A stretch of 64,000 bases of DNA, from contig CALUNL010000003.1 in assembly GCA_944322005.1 (NCBI GenBank), positions 1-64,000 on the forward strand. Direction: 5' to 3'. How positions within the stretch are numbered: the stretch's first letter is position 1; each line of letters starts with the position of its first letter. The DNA comes from an uncultured Alistipes sp. Its GTDB lineage: Bacteria; Bacteroidota; Bacteroidia; Bacteroidales; Rikenellaceae. The notes beneath the pieces are model-generated. The model worked only from the letters and a program-made list of their open reading frames with translations. It searched no databases and had not been told where the DNA came from. Positions 42,608 through 50,657 of the stretch are shown piece by piece. Both the position numbers and the translations under genes were made by a program.

Positions 42608-42710
42608 AAATATTAGCGCCCAAACACGTATATCCGCCGAAAATAGCGGATATGCCAGCAAGGCACACGGTCAAAAAGCAGACCGTCTTTATGTCGCTAA
42701 TATAACGCAT
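42576..42710 (-). CDS. Signal-peptide reading frame of the DUF3575 gene, OFF phase
   Basis: Starts MRYISDIKTV, continues with the hydrophobic core CFLTVCLAGISAIF, then through the poly-G run and stops 18 bases after it at 42578-42576 (44 residues). The N terminus has the Arg/Lys-hydrophobic pattern of a signal peptide, with a plausible Ala-x-Ala-like cleavage at CLGA. With nine G the frame continues into the DUF3575 protein. The product as sequenced would be a short dead-end peptide. Confidence 0.75.
   Translation of the reverse strand: MRYISDIKTVCFLTVCLAGISAIFGGYTCLGANIYGGGEFFFLE
42596..42605 (-). repeat. Phase-variable poly-G tract (10 G) inside the DUF3575 gene
   Basis: Ten consecutive G on the minus strand, between the signal peptide and mature coding frames. 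Nine, six or twelve G restore frame; ten and eleven do not. The run is followed by AATTT, as is the second run at 42861-42869. Confidence 0.9.
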
Positions 42711-42821
42711 ATACAAAAGCGCCCTTTCCGACAACAGGAACTCCGCTGATCAAATACACCAATAACCGTGCAATACGATCATAACTATGTGTCGGATAAG
42801 GTTTTCTAATGGGTCTCGGGG

Positions 42822-42853
42822 CAAATATAACGAATATTGAGGTTTATTGCAAA
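42822..42853 (-). promoter_or_regulatory. Promoter of the fimbrial operon
   Basis: Minus strand TTTG (42853-42850), 20-nt spacer, TATATTTG (42829-42822): a full-consensus promoter. The 5' leader to the ATG at 42710 would be about 107 nt. Confidence 0.8.
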
Positions 42854-42860
42854 TGAAATT

Positions 42861-42869
42861 CCCCCCCCC
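42861..42869 (-). repeat. Poly-G tract (9 G) next to the fimbrial promoter
   Basis: Nine G on the minus strand, seven bases upstream of the -33 box. Its length could change the spacing between a regulator site and the promoter. Confidence 0.75.
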
Positions 42870-43010
42870 TTATAATACAGCGATATATACCTATATTTCA
42901 GCCTGTTATATCGGAATATTTTTTTTCACTCCGCCTGTCTCTCCCGATGAGACAGCCCCTCATTCGCACATTATCTGCAATTTACAGACAAAACATATCC
43001 GTTTTAAGAC

Positions 43011-43036
43011 AGAAAAAGGCGCCATGAAGGCGCCTA
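43011..43036 (-). terminator. Terminator of the DUF4199-GT2-DUF4293 unit
   Basis: Stem GGCGCC (43018-43023) with GGCGCC (43029-43034), extended by an A-T pair; on the minus strand followed by TTTTT. Confidence 0.75.
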
Positions 43037-43076
43037 AATCAAAATACATGCATTTTGGACCCCCTGCCTGGTGCGG

Positions 43077-43541
43077 TCATCGTATCCTGTCGAGCGACCT
43101 TACAAGCAGCTCATCCTTGAAGATGGCACGCATGGCCATTGCCACCAGAATTATCGCCGCCAAAGGCATAACGGCACCAAAACGCACCATAAGAGCCCCA
43201 GACGCCATGCCAGACATGGCCTTGTATGCCGATACGATATATACGACCTCGAAGACGATATCTCCGAGCAGGAACACTATTTCCATGCCGCACAGACGTA
43301 TCTGCAGACGGCGGTGCTTGAACAGGAATATCGTTATGAACGGCAACAGCACGGACAGCGACATGAGTATTCCCATCCACAGGGTCGGCACCGGTTCGCC
43401 TCCATCCTTTCCGGAGAATGAAAAAGCCTTCAACAGAATCTCCTGTCCGTCGGCCGAGAATGCGGCGATCGGAGTAAAGAGCGTAACGGCAATAAGCGCA
43501 GTTGCAATAAGCAGGTATAACGATTGAATTCTCTGTATCAT
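43077..43541 (-). CDS. DUF4293 membrane protein
   Basis: A 154-residue inner-membrane protein with four helices (residues about 5-25, 50-75, 85-110, 112-135), matching the Bacteroidetes DUF4293 family of unknown role. The ATG at 43541 overlaps the stop of the GT2 gene by four bases, which decides the start and implies coupled translation. Together with GT2 and DUF4199 it forms a unit ending at the terminator at 43011-43036. Confidence 0.82.
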   Translation of the reverse strand: MIQRIQSLYLLIATALIAVTLFTPIAAFSADGQEILLKAFSFSGKDGGEPVPTLWMGILMSLSVLLPFITIFLFKHRRLQIRLCGMEIVFLLGDIVFEVVYIVSAYKAMSGMASGALMVRFGAVMPLAAIILVAMAMRAIFKDELLVRSLDRIR

Positions 43542-44500
43542 ATTTTCTTGTCTATAAGATATTTGTTTCTGTCCCCGGAATTGCGGTTGATGAGTTCTCC
43601 GATGAATCCGGCAAGAAAGAGCTGGACTCCGAGTATTATGGCCAGTATGGCGAGATAGAACAGCGGCTGGTCTGTAACCGCACGCGGTTGCAGGCCATAA
43701 CACTGCTTGTATATTTTATTCGCGATAATCCAAATAGTAGTGGCTCCGCCGATGATGAACATCAGTGTTCCCAGACTTCCGAAGAAATACATCGGTGATC
43801 GTCCGAAATGCGACATGAATGTCACCGTTATAAGGTCGAGGTACCCCTTGACCATGCGCTCGACGCCGAATTTCGAGGAACCGTACTTACGCGGATGGTG
43901 GTGCACCTCCATCTCCCCTATCCGTGTGAAACCGGCATATTTTGCGAGTATCGGTATGTAGCGGTGCATCTCGCCGTAGACCTCTATCGACTTGACGACT
44001 CCGTTGCGGTAACACTTGAGCCCGCAGTTGAAATCATGCAGGCGGATTCCCGACACACGGCGAGCGGTCCAGTTGAAGAAGCGGCTCGGAAGCCGTTTGG
44101 ATATAGGATCGAAGCGCTTGCGTTTCCATCCCGAAACAAGGTCGAACCCCTCTTCCAGCACCATTTTGCGCATTGCCGGAATCTCGTCGGGTGAGTCCTG
44201 CAGATCGGCATCCATTGTGAAGACTACTTCGCCCTGCGCAGCCTCGAAACCGCAATACAGGGCGGCAGACTTGCCGTAGTTGCGCATGAAATGGATTGCA
44301 TGGAGCGTCGGATAGGCCGCTTTCAACTGCTCTATCACACCCCATGAACCATCCGACGAACCGTCGTCAACCATTATCACCTCGTACGTAAGGCCGTTTT
44401 CCCGGCACACGCGGTCTATCCATGCCGCAAGTTCGGACAGGGATTCGCTTTCGTTGTAGAGTGGGACGACAACGGATACGTCGTATTTATACGATATCAT
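43538..44500 (-). CDS. Family 2 glycosyltransferase (dolichyl-phosphate-mannose-synthase/ArnC type)
   Basis: A 320-residue membrane-anchored GT-A enzyme. The catalytic domain begins VSVVVPLYNESESL and contains VDDGSSDGS and MDADLQDSPDE (metal-binding DxD). Two C-terminal membrane helices (about 235-260 and 275-300) place it with enzymes that load a sugar on polyprenyl phosphate. The sugar and acceptor are unknown. A GTG start 12 nt upstream is possible, but the ATG MISYKYD at 44500 is the better start; it overlaps the DUF4199 gene by 14 nt. Confidence 0.88.
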   Translation of the reverse strand: MISYKYDVSVVVPLYNESESLSELAAWIDRVCRENGLTYEVIMVDDGSSDGSWGVIEQLKAAYPTLHAIHFMRNYGKSAALYCGFEAAQGEVVFTMDADLQDSPDEIPAMRKMVLEEGFDLVSGWKRKRFDPISKRLPSRFFNWTARRVSGIRLHDFNCGLKCYRNGVVKSIEVYGEMHRYIPILAKYAGFTRIGEMEVHHHPRKYGSSKFGVERMVKGYLDLITVTFMSHFGRSPMYFFGSLGTLMFIIGGATTIWIIANKIYKQCYGLQPRAVTDQPLFYLAILAIILGVQLFLAGFIGELINRNSGDRNKYLIDKKI

Positions 44501-45098
44501 CGCCATGGTCACCGAAGATATTCGGTTTGCGTTTCACCGCACCCGCAACGAAAAGGCCGACAATCAGGCCGAACAGGAAATAGTTGCTCAGCCCCGACAG
44601 CAGCGTCGAGAAGAACGTCGGCTCCGGTGCTGCCTTTACAGATGCCTCGACCTGTGCATAAAGGCCGCTCAAATAGGATGAGGTTGAACCCTCCTGAAGG
44701 ATCAGGTTGCGGAGATTGGAAAGGTATCCGTTGAGGTAGGTATCATACCCAACCACCTCGTGTATGAATATGTACTTGCCAAGGGTGGCTATTATGCCTG
44801 CAAGCATCGAAACCACGATGACATACCACAATCCCCGGGAGAAGGCGAATTCACCAGTACCTTCAATTTCGAGTGCAGACCTCGAAAAACGCTTTGCACT
44901 GTAATAGAGGAACCACACATAGAAAATCATAATGAGGAACGATTCCACATATGTGGCCGTCATCAGGCCGGAACTCATGGAATAGGCGTACACGGCATTC
45001 TCGAAAATAGATGACAGAAGCATCACTCCTCCGAGAATCGCGCCTTTGGTAAGCACGTCCGTTGTCAGGGTGCGTACCGGCGAATAATCTGTTTTCAT
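44487..45098 (-). CDS. DUF4199 membrane protein
   Basis: A 203-residue protein with four hydrophobic helices (about 20-40, 50-65, 85-105, 170-192), matching DUF4199, a Bacteroidetes inner-membrane family without assigned function. First gene of a unit with a GT2 and DUF4293, a gene order I associate with Bacteroidales genomes. The -7 box at 45121-45128 gives a leader of about 18 nt. Confidence 0.8.
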   Translation of the reverse strand: MKTDYSPVRTLTTDVLTKGAILGGVMLLSSIFENAVYAYSMSSGLMTATYVESFLIMIFYVWFLYYSAKRFSRSALEIEGTGEFAFSRGLWYVIVVSMLAGIIATLGKYIFIHEVVGYDTYLNGYLSNLRNLILQEGSTSSYLSGLYAQVEASVKAAPEPTFFSTLLSGLSNYFLFGLIVGLFVAGAVKRKPNIFGDHGDDIV

Positions 45099-45120
45099 AT
45101 TTCAGATATCTTTGGTTCTA

Positions 45121-45128
45121 CAAATATA
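45121..45128 (-). promoter_or_regulatory. -7 box (TATATTTG) for the DUF4199 unit
   Basis: A perfect TAnnTTTG on the minus strand, 23 bases before the ATG. No clear -33 box. Confidence 0.5.
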
Positions 45129-45132
45129 CTCA

Positions 45133-46143
45133 TTATTTTATTCCGCGGCCTGCGAGTGCCCTGGAATATTTGCGTGCGTTTTCATTGTGCTCGCTCAAAG
45201 TCCGTGCGAAATTGTGGCGGCCGTCGAACTCCGGACGGGCGCAAAAATAGAGATAATCACTGCGCTCGTAGTTCAATACGGCATCTATGGCCGCCTTGCT
45301 CGGTATACATATCGGCGAAGGTGGAAGTCCCTTATTTATATATGTATTGTATGGGGAGCGGAATTTCAGGTGCTCATATAACAGGCGCTGCAGCGAGAAG
45401 TCACCCATTGCATACTTCACGGTCGGACATGCCTGCAACGGTATGCCCCGCCGCAAGCGGTTGACATAGACCCCGGCTATGCGCGGCATCTCTTCCACGA
45501 CCTTCGTCTCTTCGTAGACGATCGATGCAAGCGTCTGCGCCTCGAGGCGGCTCATGCCGATTTTGCCGAGCCTTTCATCACGGCTGCCACTCCAGAACGC
45601 ATCGTACTCGCGTTTCATGCGGCGGACAAGCTGCTCGGGAGTGATTGTCCAGTAAACTTCATAGGTATCGGGCAGGAAGACGGAAAACAGGGTCACCGAG
45701 TCGAATCCTGCAGTTCTGGCGAGAGAATCATTCCTTATGGCGCGAACAAACGATACGGAATCGGCCTCCAGTTGCCTCGACAGCCTTGCCGCAAGCTCCT
45801 CCGGAGTTCTGGCTTCCGATATCACCAGGCGGACCGGGGTTTGGTTGCCGAGCTTAAGCATCCGGGCAACTTCAATGACATCCATGCCCCGTTCAAGACG
45901 GTAACGGCCTGGCTTGAATGTATTCTCGAGGTTTATACGGCGGGAATAGGCATCGAAAGCCCGCATGTGGCGGATATTTTCCGAAAGCGCCGCGCGCACA
46001 TCGGCGAAGGTCTCGCTCCTGCCGACATAGAGGTCGCAGTTACGGCGCACGCAATTGCCGTAAAAGGCGCTGATTGCCAATGCCGTCACCACGACAGCCA
46101 TGGAGAAAACGACGGAAATGACAACGGCTGTTTTCTTCGACAT
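45133..46143 (-). CDS. mltG: Endolytic transglycosylase MltG
   Basis: A 336-residue bitopic enzyme that cleaves nascent peptidoglycan glycan strands. One N-terminal membrane helix (residues 7-27), a LysM-like small domain (about 35-85), then the YceG domain with YEVYWTITPEQ and LASIVYEETKVVEEMPRIAGV, where the Glu of the EET-type motif is the likely catalytic acid, and NRLRRGIPLQACPTVKYA. The start at 46143 (MSKKTAV) is required by the -7 box at 46159-46166, because a longer start at 46161 would lie inside the promoter. The leader is then about 11 nt. Confidence 0.93.
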   Translation of the reverse strand: MSKKTAVVISVVFSMAVVVTALAISAFYGNCVRRNCDLYVGRSETFADVRAALSENIRHMRAFDAYSRRINLENTFKPGRYRLERGMDVIEVARMLKLGNQTPVRLVISEARTPEELAARLSRQLEADSVSFVRAIRNDSLARTAGFDSVTLFSVFLPDTYEVYWTITPEQLVRRMKREYDAFWSGSRDERLGKIGMSRLEAQTLASIVYEETKVVEEMPRIAGVYVNRLRRGIPLQACPTVKYAMGDFSLQRLLYEHLKFRSPYNTYINKGLPPSPICIPSKAAIDAVLNYERSDYLYFCARPEFDGRHNFARTLSEHNENARKYSRALAGRGIK

Positions 46144-46154
46144 TCCAATTTTTT

Positions 46155-46185
46155 TTTGCAAAGATATAAAATATTTCTACTTTTG
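46155..46185 (+). promoter_or_regulatory. Promoter of the SRP RNA gene
   Basis: TTTG (46155-46158), 19-nt spacer, TACTTTTG (46178-46185). The RNA begins about four bases later. The promoter interleaves with the divergent mltG -7 box. Confidence 0.75.
46159..46166 (-). promoter_or_regulatory. -7 box (TATCTTTG) for mltG
   Basis: A perfect TAnnTTTG on the minus strand, located within the spacer of the SRP RNA promoter. Confidence 0.6.
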
Positions 46186-46188
46186 CAC

Positions 46189-46294
46189 GGGGTAAGTCTC
46201 ATACGACCAGCTCCCGCAGAACTCCCCCAGGCGAGGAATCGAGCAAGGGTATGCGGTTGTAGCGGTGCGATATGAGTAGCTTACCCTCTTTTTT
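46189..46294 (+). ncRNA. ffs: Signal recognition particle RNA (4.5S type)
   Basis: Ends pair as GGGTAAG with CTTACCC, then CTCATA with TATGAG. The apical part reads CCCCCAGGCGAGGAATCGAG followed by CAAGGGT: a CAGG asymmetric loop, a CGA/TCG stem closed by the GGAA tetraloop (46235-46238), and AGCA on the 3' side, exactly the conserved SRP domain IV that Ffh binds. A T run follows the last stem, giving a terminator. A full promoter lies just upstream. Size about 98 nt fits the small bacterial SRP RNA. The protein partner, Ffh, is at 6455-7789. Confidence 0.88.
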
Positions 46295-46512
46295 ATAGGA
46301 AGCACAGCCCTGCCTGGCAGTGCGGCGCGATTACCGCGCAACAATACCTTCCACCCATAAATTTTTCTCTATAAAATATCATTGCAAACCCTTTCCGGCT
46401 GCATTCAGAGCGGCATTTTTCCCACATTTTCAAAAAAAATTTCAAAGGGGGTCTTTGTTGAATTAAATTGTATATATTTGCACCCGAAACCATCGTTCAT
46501 ATTTTATGAGAA
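46295..46512. other. Intergenic region before the barrel-porin gene
   Basis: No gene seen. It contains the TATATTTG box of the porin gene near its end and a weak hairpin-forming stretch (GCAC...GTGC) at about 46301-46323. Confidence 0.4.
46473..46480 (+). promoter_or_regulatory. -7 box (TATATTTG) for the porin-pot operon
   Basis: A perfect TAnnTTTG, 32 bases before the ATG. No well-spaced TTTG upstream. Confidence 0.5.
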
Positions 46513-47595
46513 ATGAAAAAAACACTTGCATTGTTGGCAGCGATATCAAGCTGCTTCTGTACCTACGCACAAGAGGCTGAGTCTGCGGACAACACGCCCG
46601 AATTGACCATCATCCCGCGCGTCGACGTCAACCCTTACATTCCGGTCGGTAACAAGGGTAATGCCGGCGTGGACTTCAGCAACACCGGACTCTACACCCT
46701 GTTCGAAGGGAATATCGGTGAACACTTCTCCTATTCGATGTGCAACCACTGGTTGTCTACCGACCCGAAATCTCTCTACCAAAACACATTCCGTTCCGAC
46801 GACACCAACTGGGTCGACTGGGCCAACATCACCTACTCTACAGGATGTTTCTCGCTCACCGTCGGCAAGGACGTTCTTGCAATCGGAGGTTTCGAGCTCG
46901 ACGCATACGACGTCGATTCGCACATCAATCTCAGTTCGACGTTCTGGAACAACATCGCCATGTACCAATGGGGTGCCAAGGTCGAATTTACCACCAATTC
47001 CGACTCATCCGTAGCGCTGCAATTCGCAACGTCGCCGTTTGCCGAGAGACCTTTTGCCGGCAAACTCTTCACCTACTCGCTGTACTGGACAGGCGAATAC
47101 GGATGTTTCTCCCCGATTTATTCATTGAACTTCATGGAGTATGAACGAGGCAGGTTTCTGTCTATACTCTCCCTCGGCAACAGGTTCGACATAGGAGACT
47201 TCTACATAGAGCTCGACTATATGAACCGTGCCAGATCGGTAAAGGAACTCGGAAAGGAGATGTCCATAATCGGAAAGGCGGGTTACAACCTCGGAGACAA
47301 AGCCGAATTCTTCATCAAGGGCGGATACGAATTCCGTCACGGCGAGGAGGATCTGTTCGGCTACGGCGACGAGTGGGAGCTCGACGGCAGCATAGTCCCT
47401 ACCGGAATACTCCGCAACAAGGACTACGCATTCTACGGAGCCGGCATACACTTCTACCCGTTGCGCGACAGCCAGGACCTGCGCCTGCATGCAGTGGCAG
47501 CCGCAAACAACTACTCCAACGAGGTATCGCTGACGGTCGGTGTCACCTACTATTTCAATCTGGTGGACACCATACTCCGCCACCGCCGAAAATAA
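46513..47595 (+). CDS. Outer-membrane beta-barrel protein (porin-like)
   Basis: A 360-residue protein with a signal peptide (cleavage near TYAQ) and an alternating-strand pattern throughout: aromatic girdle residues, and short turns such as NTGLYTLFEGNIGEHFSYS, IGDFYIELDYMNRAR and GVTYYFNLV. The C terminus lacks a terminal Phe but ends in strands. It is 30 nt upstream of potA in the same direction and shares a promoter with it. Function as the outer-membrane channel for polyamines is inferred from this neighbourhood only. Confidence 0.75.
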   Translation: MKKTLALLAAISSCFCTYAQEAESADNTPELTIIPRVDVNPYIPVGNKGNAGVDFSNTGLYTLFEGNIGEHFSYSMCNHWLSTDPKSLYQNTFRSDDTNWVDWANITYSTGCFSLTVGKDVLAIGGFELDAYDVDSHINLSSTFWNNIAMYQWGAKVEFTTNSDSSVALQFATSPFAERPFAGKLFTYSLYWTGEYGCFSPIYSLNFMEYERGRFLSILSLGNRFDIGDFYIELDYMNRARSVKELGKEMSIIGKAGYNLGDKAEFFIKGGYEFRHGEEDLFGYGDEWELDGSIVPTGILRNKDYAFYGAGIHFYPLRDSQDLRLHAVAAANNYSNEVSLTVGVTYYFNLVDTILRHRRK

Positions 47596-47625
47596 CAAAT
47601 TCCACACTGTAAACATCATTTCGAA

Positions 47626-49008
47626 ATGGCAAATACCGACTCTATCATAAAAATCGAGCACCTCACGAAATCGTTCGGAGACAAGAAGGTACTCGACGAC
47701 ATAAACCTGGAGATCCGCCGCGGAGAGTTCATCACATTCCTCGGCCCATCGGGTTGCGGCAAGACGACCCTGTTGAGGCTTCTCGCAGGATTCCTGCGGG
47801 CGGACGAGGGACGCATCGTCATGGAGGGCAGCGACATATCGGAACTGCCGCCGCACAAGCGTCTGTTCAACACCGTCTTCCAGCGTTATGCGCTGTTCCC
47901 GCACCTGGACGTGTACGACAACGTCGCATTCGGTCTCAAGTTGCGCAAGACTCCGTCCGACGAGATTGACAAACGGGTACGCAAGGTTCTCAAGATGGTC
48001 AGCATGACCGATTACGAGGACCGCGACGTGAACTCGCTCTCCGGAGGACAGCAGCAGCGTGTCGCCATTGCCCGCGCAATAATAAACCAGCCGAAGGTGC
48101 TGCTTCTGGACGAGCCACTTGCGGCACTCGACCTGAAGATGCGCAAGGACATGCAGATGGAGTTGAAGGAGATGCACAAGACGCTCGGCATAACGTTCAT
48201 ATACGTAACCCATGACCAGGAGGAGGCCCTTACACTGAGCGACACGATTGTCGTGATGAACGAGGGCAAGATCCAGCAGACCGGCTCCCCGGCCGACATC
48301 TACAACGAACCGATAAACTCGTTCGTGGCCGACTTCATCGGAGAGAGCAACATCCTCAACGGCACCATGGTCAAGGACTGCGAGGTATCGTTTATCGGGC
48401 ATACGTTCGAGTGCGTCGACAAGGGGTTCGGCGAGAATGTGCCCGTGGATGTCGTCGTACGTCCGGAGGACATATACATAATCTCGCAGACGGAGAACGC
48501 AAAGTTCACCGGCGTCGTGAAGTCATGCACGTTCAAGGGTGTGCACTACGAGATGTTCATCGACACTGACAAGGGTTTCGAGATGATGATTCAGGACTAC
48601 AACCAGTTCGAGGTCGGCAGCACGGTCGGCATGTTCATCAAGCCATCGGACATCCACGTCATGAAGAAGGAGCGCACGTGCAACACCTTCGCCGGAGTCA
48701 TGACCTCCCCTACGAGCGTACGGTTCCTCGGAGCCGAGTTCGAGTGCAGGGAGTGCGGGCTCAAGGAGGGCGACGAGGTGAGCGCACGCGTGGACTTCGA
48801 CAAGATAGACCTGCTCGACAACAAGGAGGACGGAACCATCACGGGCGAAGTCAACTTCATACTCTACAAGGGCGACCACTACCATCTCACCGTAGTGACC
48901 GATGACGGGGACAAGGTCTTCGTCGATACGAACGACATATGGGACAAGTGCGACCTGGTCGGAATAAACATCGCACCGGAGCACATCCGCATATCGAAAC
49001 GAGTATAA
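47626..49008 (+). CDS. potA: Spermidine/putrescine ABC transporter ATPase
   Basis: A 460-residue ABC ATPase. Walker [10 protein letters not shown] (40-48), signature [14 protein letters not shown], Walker [12 protein letters not shown]. The regulatory part is longer than the roughly 380 residues usual for PotA: after the first TOBE-like region (about 265-350) there is a second beta region from about 360 to the end, with [19 protein letters not shown] and [10 protein letters not shown]. It energises polyamine import through PotBC. A tightly packed operon follows (11 nt to potB). Confidence 0.92.
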   Translation: MANTDSIIKIEHLTKSFGDKKVLDDINLEIRRGEFITFLGPSGCGKTTLLRLLAGFLRADEGRIVMEGSDISELPPHKRLFNTVFQRYALFPHLDVYDNVAFGLKLRKTPSDEIDKRVRKVLKMVSMTDYEDRDVNSLSGGQQQRVAIARAIINQPKVLLLDEPLAALDLKMRKDMQMELKEMHKTLGITFIYVTHDQEEALTLSDTIVVMNEGKIQQTGSPADIYNEPINSFVADFIGESNILNGTMVKDCEVSFIGHTFECVDKGFGENVPVDVVVRPEDIYIISQTENAKFTGVVKSCTFKGVHYEMFIDTDKGFEMMIQDYNQFEVGSTVGMFIKPSDIHVMKKERTCNTFAGVMTSPTSVRFLGAEFECRECGLKEGDEVSARVDFDKIDLLDNKEDGTITGEVNFILYKGDHYHLTVVTDDGDKVFVDTNDIWDKCDLVGINIAPEHIRISKRV

Positions 49009-49019
49009 CCTGCAAGGAG

Positions 49020-49826
49020 ATGAAAGCATTGAGCAAATTTCTCGGAATGTCCACCCGGCGGGCCAACTGGGCGATACCCTACTTCATATTCATGCTTCTG
49101 TTCGTGGTGTTGCCGCTGCTGCTTATCGTCGTCTATGCGTTCCGTGACAACAGCGGAAGTTTCACCTTCCAGAACTTCGTGAAGTTCGTGTCGCAGCCCG
49201 AAGCGATAAACACGTTCGTATACTCGATCGGCGTGGCGCTCATAACAACGGTGCTGTGCATACTGCTCGGCTATCCGGCCGCCTACATATTGAGCAACAA
49301 AAGCCTGAACCGCTCGCAGATAACCGTCGTGCTGTTCATCCTGCCGATGTGGATAAACATCCTTGTGCGAACGCTCGCAACGGTTGCGCTGTTCGACTTC
49401 GTGCACATACCGCTCGGACAGGGGGCACTCATATTCGGAATGGTCTACAACTTCCTTCCGTTCATGATATACCCGATATACAACACGATGCAGAAGATGG
49501 ACCATTCGCTGATCGAGGCGGCACAGGACCTCGGGGCAACCCCGGGCGAGGTGTTCACCAAAGTCACGATGCCACTGTCGATGCCTGGTGTCACGAGCGG
49601 CATAATGATGGTGTTCATGCCGACAATCTCGACATTCGCCATCGCCGAGCTGCTCACGATGAACAACGTCAAGCTGTTCGGTACGACCATACAGGAGAAC
49701 ATCAACAACGGAATGTGGAACTACGGTGCGGCGCTGTCGCTTATCATGCTGGTGATAATAGGTGCAACGAGCCTGTTCGCCGACAGCGGGGATTCGCAGG
49801 ACAATGAAGCGGGAGGACTGATATGA
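49020..49826 (+). CDS. potB: Spermidine/putrescine ABC transporter permease, PotB
   Basis: A 268-residue integral membrane permease with six helices and the coupling-loop signature EAAQDLGATPGEVFTKVTMP, the EAA motif that docks to the ATPase. The start at 49020 follows AAGGAG and removes an upstream extension that overlaps potA by 70 bases. It overlaps potC by four bases. Confidence 0.92.
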   Translation: MKALSKFLGMSTRRANWAIPYFIFMLLFVVLPLLLIVVYAFRDNSGSFTFQNFVKFVSQPEAINTFVYSIGVALITTVLCILLGYPAAYILSNKSLNRSQITVVLFILPMWINILVRTLATVALFDFVHIPLGQGALIFGMVYNFLPFMIYPIYNTMQKMDHSLIEAAQDLGATPGEVFTKVTMPLSMPGVTSGIMMVFMPTISTFAIAELLTMNNVKLFGTTIQENINNGMWNYGAALSLIMLVIIGATSLFADSGDSQDNEAGGLI

Positions 49827-50629
49827 TGAAGAAGTTTTTCGCACAAAGCTACCTTTGGTTGCTGCTGCTGATGCTGTATGCACCGATAATAATCATAGCT
49901 GTATTCTCCTTCACCGAAGCGAAGGTGCTCGGCAACTGGACGGGATTCTCCACGAAACTGTACACGTCGCTCTTCGAAGGAGGCGTGCGGCACTCGCTCA
50001 TCGACGCAATAGAGAATACGTTCGTAATCGCGCTGATTGCCGCAGCAGTATCGACGCTGCTCGGCACCATCGCGGCCATAGGCATATTCAACATGCGCGG
50101 GCGCAAGCGCAAGGCGATGACATTCCTGAACAACATTCCGATACTGAACCCGGACATAATCACCGGCATTTCGCTGTTCCTGCTCTTTGTCACCATAGGC
50201 ATAACGCAGGGATACACCACGGTGGTGCTGGCACATATCGCCTTCTGCACGCCGTATGTGGTGTTGAGCATAATGCCGCGACTGAAACAGATGAACCCCA
50301 ACATCTACGAGGCTGCGCTCGATTTGGGTGCGACGCCTTTCCAGGCTCTGCGCAAGGTCATCGTACCGGAGATACGTCCCGGAATGATTTCGGGATTCAT
50401 ACTCGCCTTCACGCTGTCGATAGACGATTTCGCCGTAACAATCTTCACCATCGGCAACCAGGGTCTCGAGACTCTCTCGACCTACATATATGCCGACGCG
50501 AGGAAGGGCGGACTGACGCCGGAACTCCGACCGCTGTCGACCATAATTTTCGCCACGGTACTGTTGCTGCTCATAATAGTCAACATCCGTGCGCACAGAA
50601 ACGCAAAGAAACAACAAACACAAATCTAA
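49823..50629 (+). CDS. potC: Spermidine/putrescine ABC transporter permease, PotC
   Basis: A 268-residue permease partner of PotB with six helices and the EAA loop EAALDLGATPFQALRKVIVP. Its ATG overlaps the PotB stop (ATGA), indicating translational coupling. Order A-B-C-D is the same as in Escherichia coli. Confidence 0.92.
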   Translation: MMKKFFAQSYLWLLLLMLYAPIIIIAVFSFTEAKVLGNWTGFSTKLYTSLFEGGVRHSLIDAIENTFVIALIAAAVSTLLGTIAAIGIFNMRGRKRKAMTFLNNIPILNPDIITGISLFLLFVTIGITQGYTTVVLAHIAFCTPYVVLSIMPRLKQMNPNIYEAALDLGATPFQALRKVIVPEIRPGMISGFILAFTLSIDDFAVTIFTIGNQGLETLSTYIYADARKGGLTPELRPLSTIIFATVLLLLIIVNIRAHRNAKKQQTQI

Positions 50630-50657
50630 CAACTCAACTAAAAGGGAAATTACGAAA

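Noticed and set aside
42608-42661. TTG start extending the DUF3575 frame upstream of the poly-G tract
   Set aside because: Would give an N terminus without a proper signal peptide, whereas the other frame has a good one.
32403-43076. Invertible promoter with inverted repeats for fimbrial phase variation
   Set aside because: I saw no pair of matching inverted repeats around the fimbrial promoter and no invertase gene; the poly-G tracts explain variation better.
46145-46161. Upstream TTG start for mltG (MQKKIG)
   Set aside because: It overlaps the -7 promoter box, so it would not be in the transcript.
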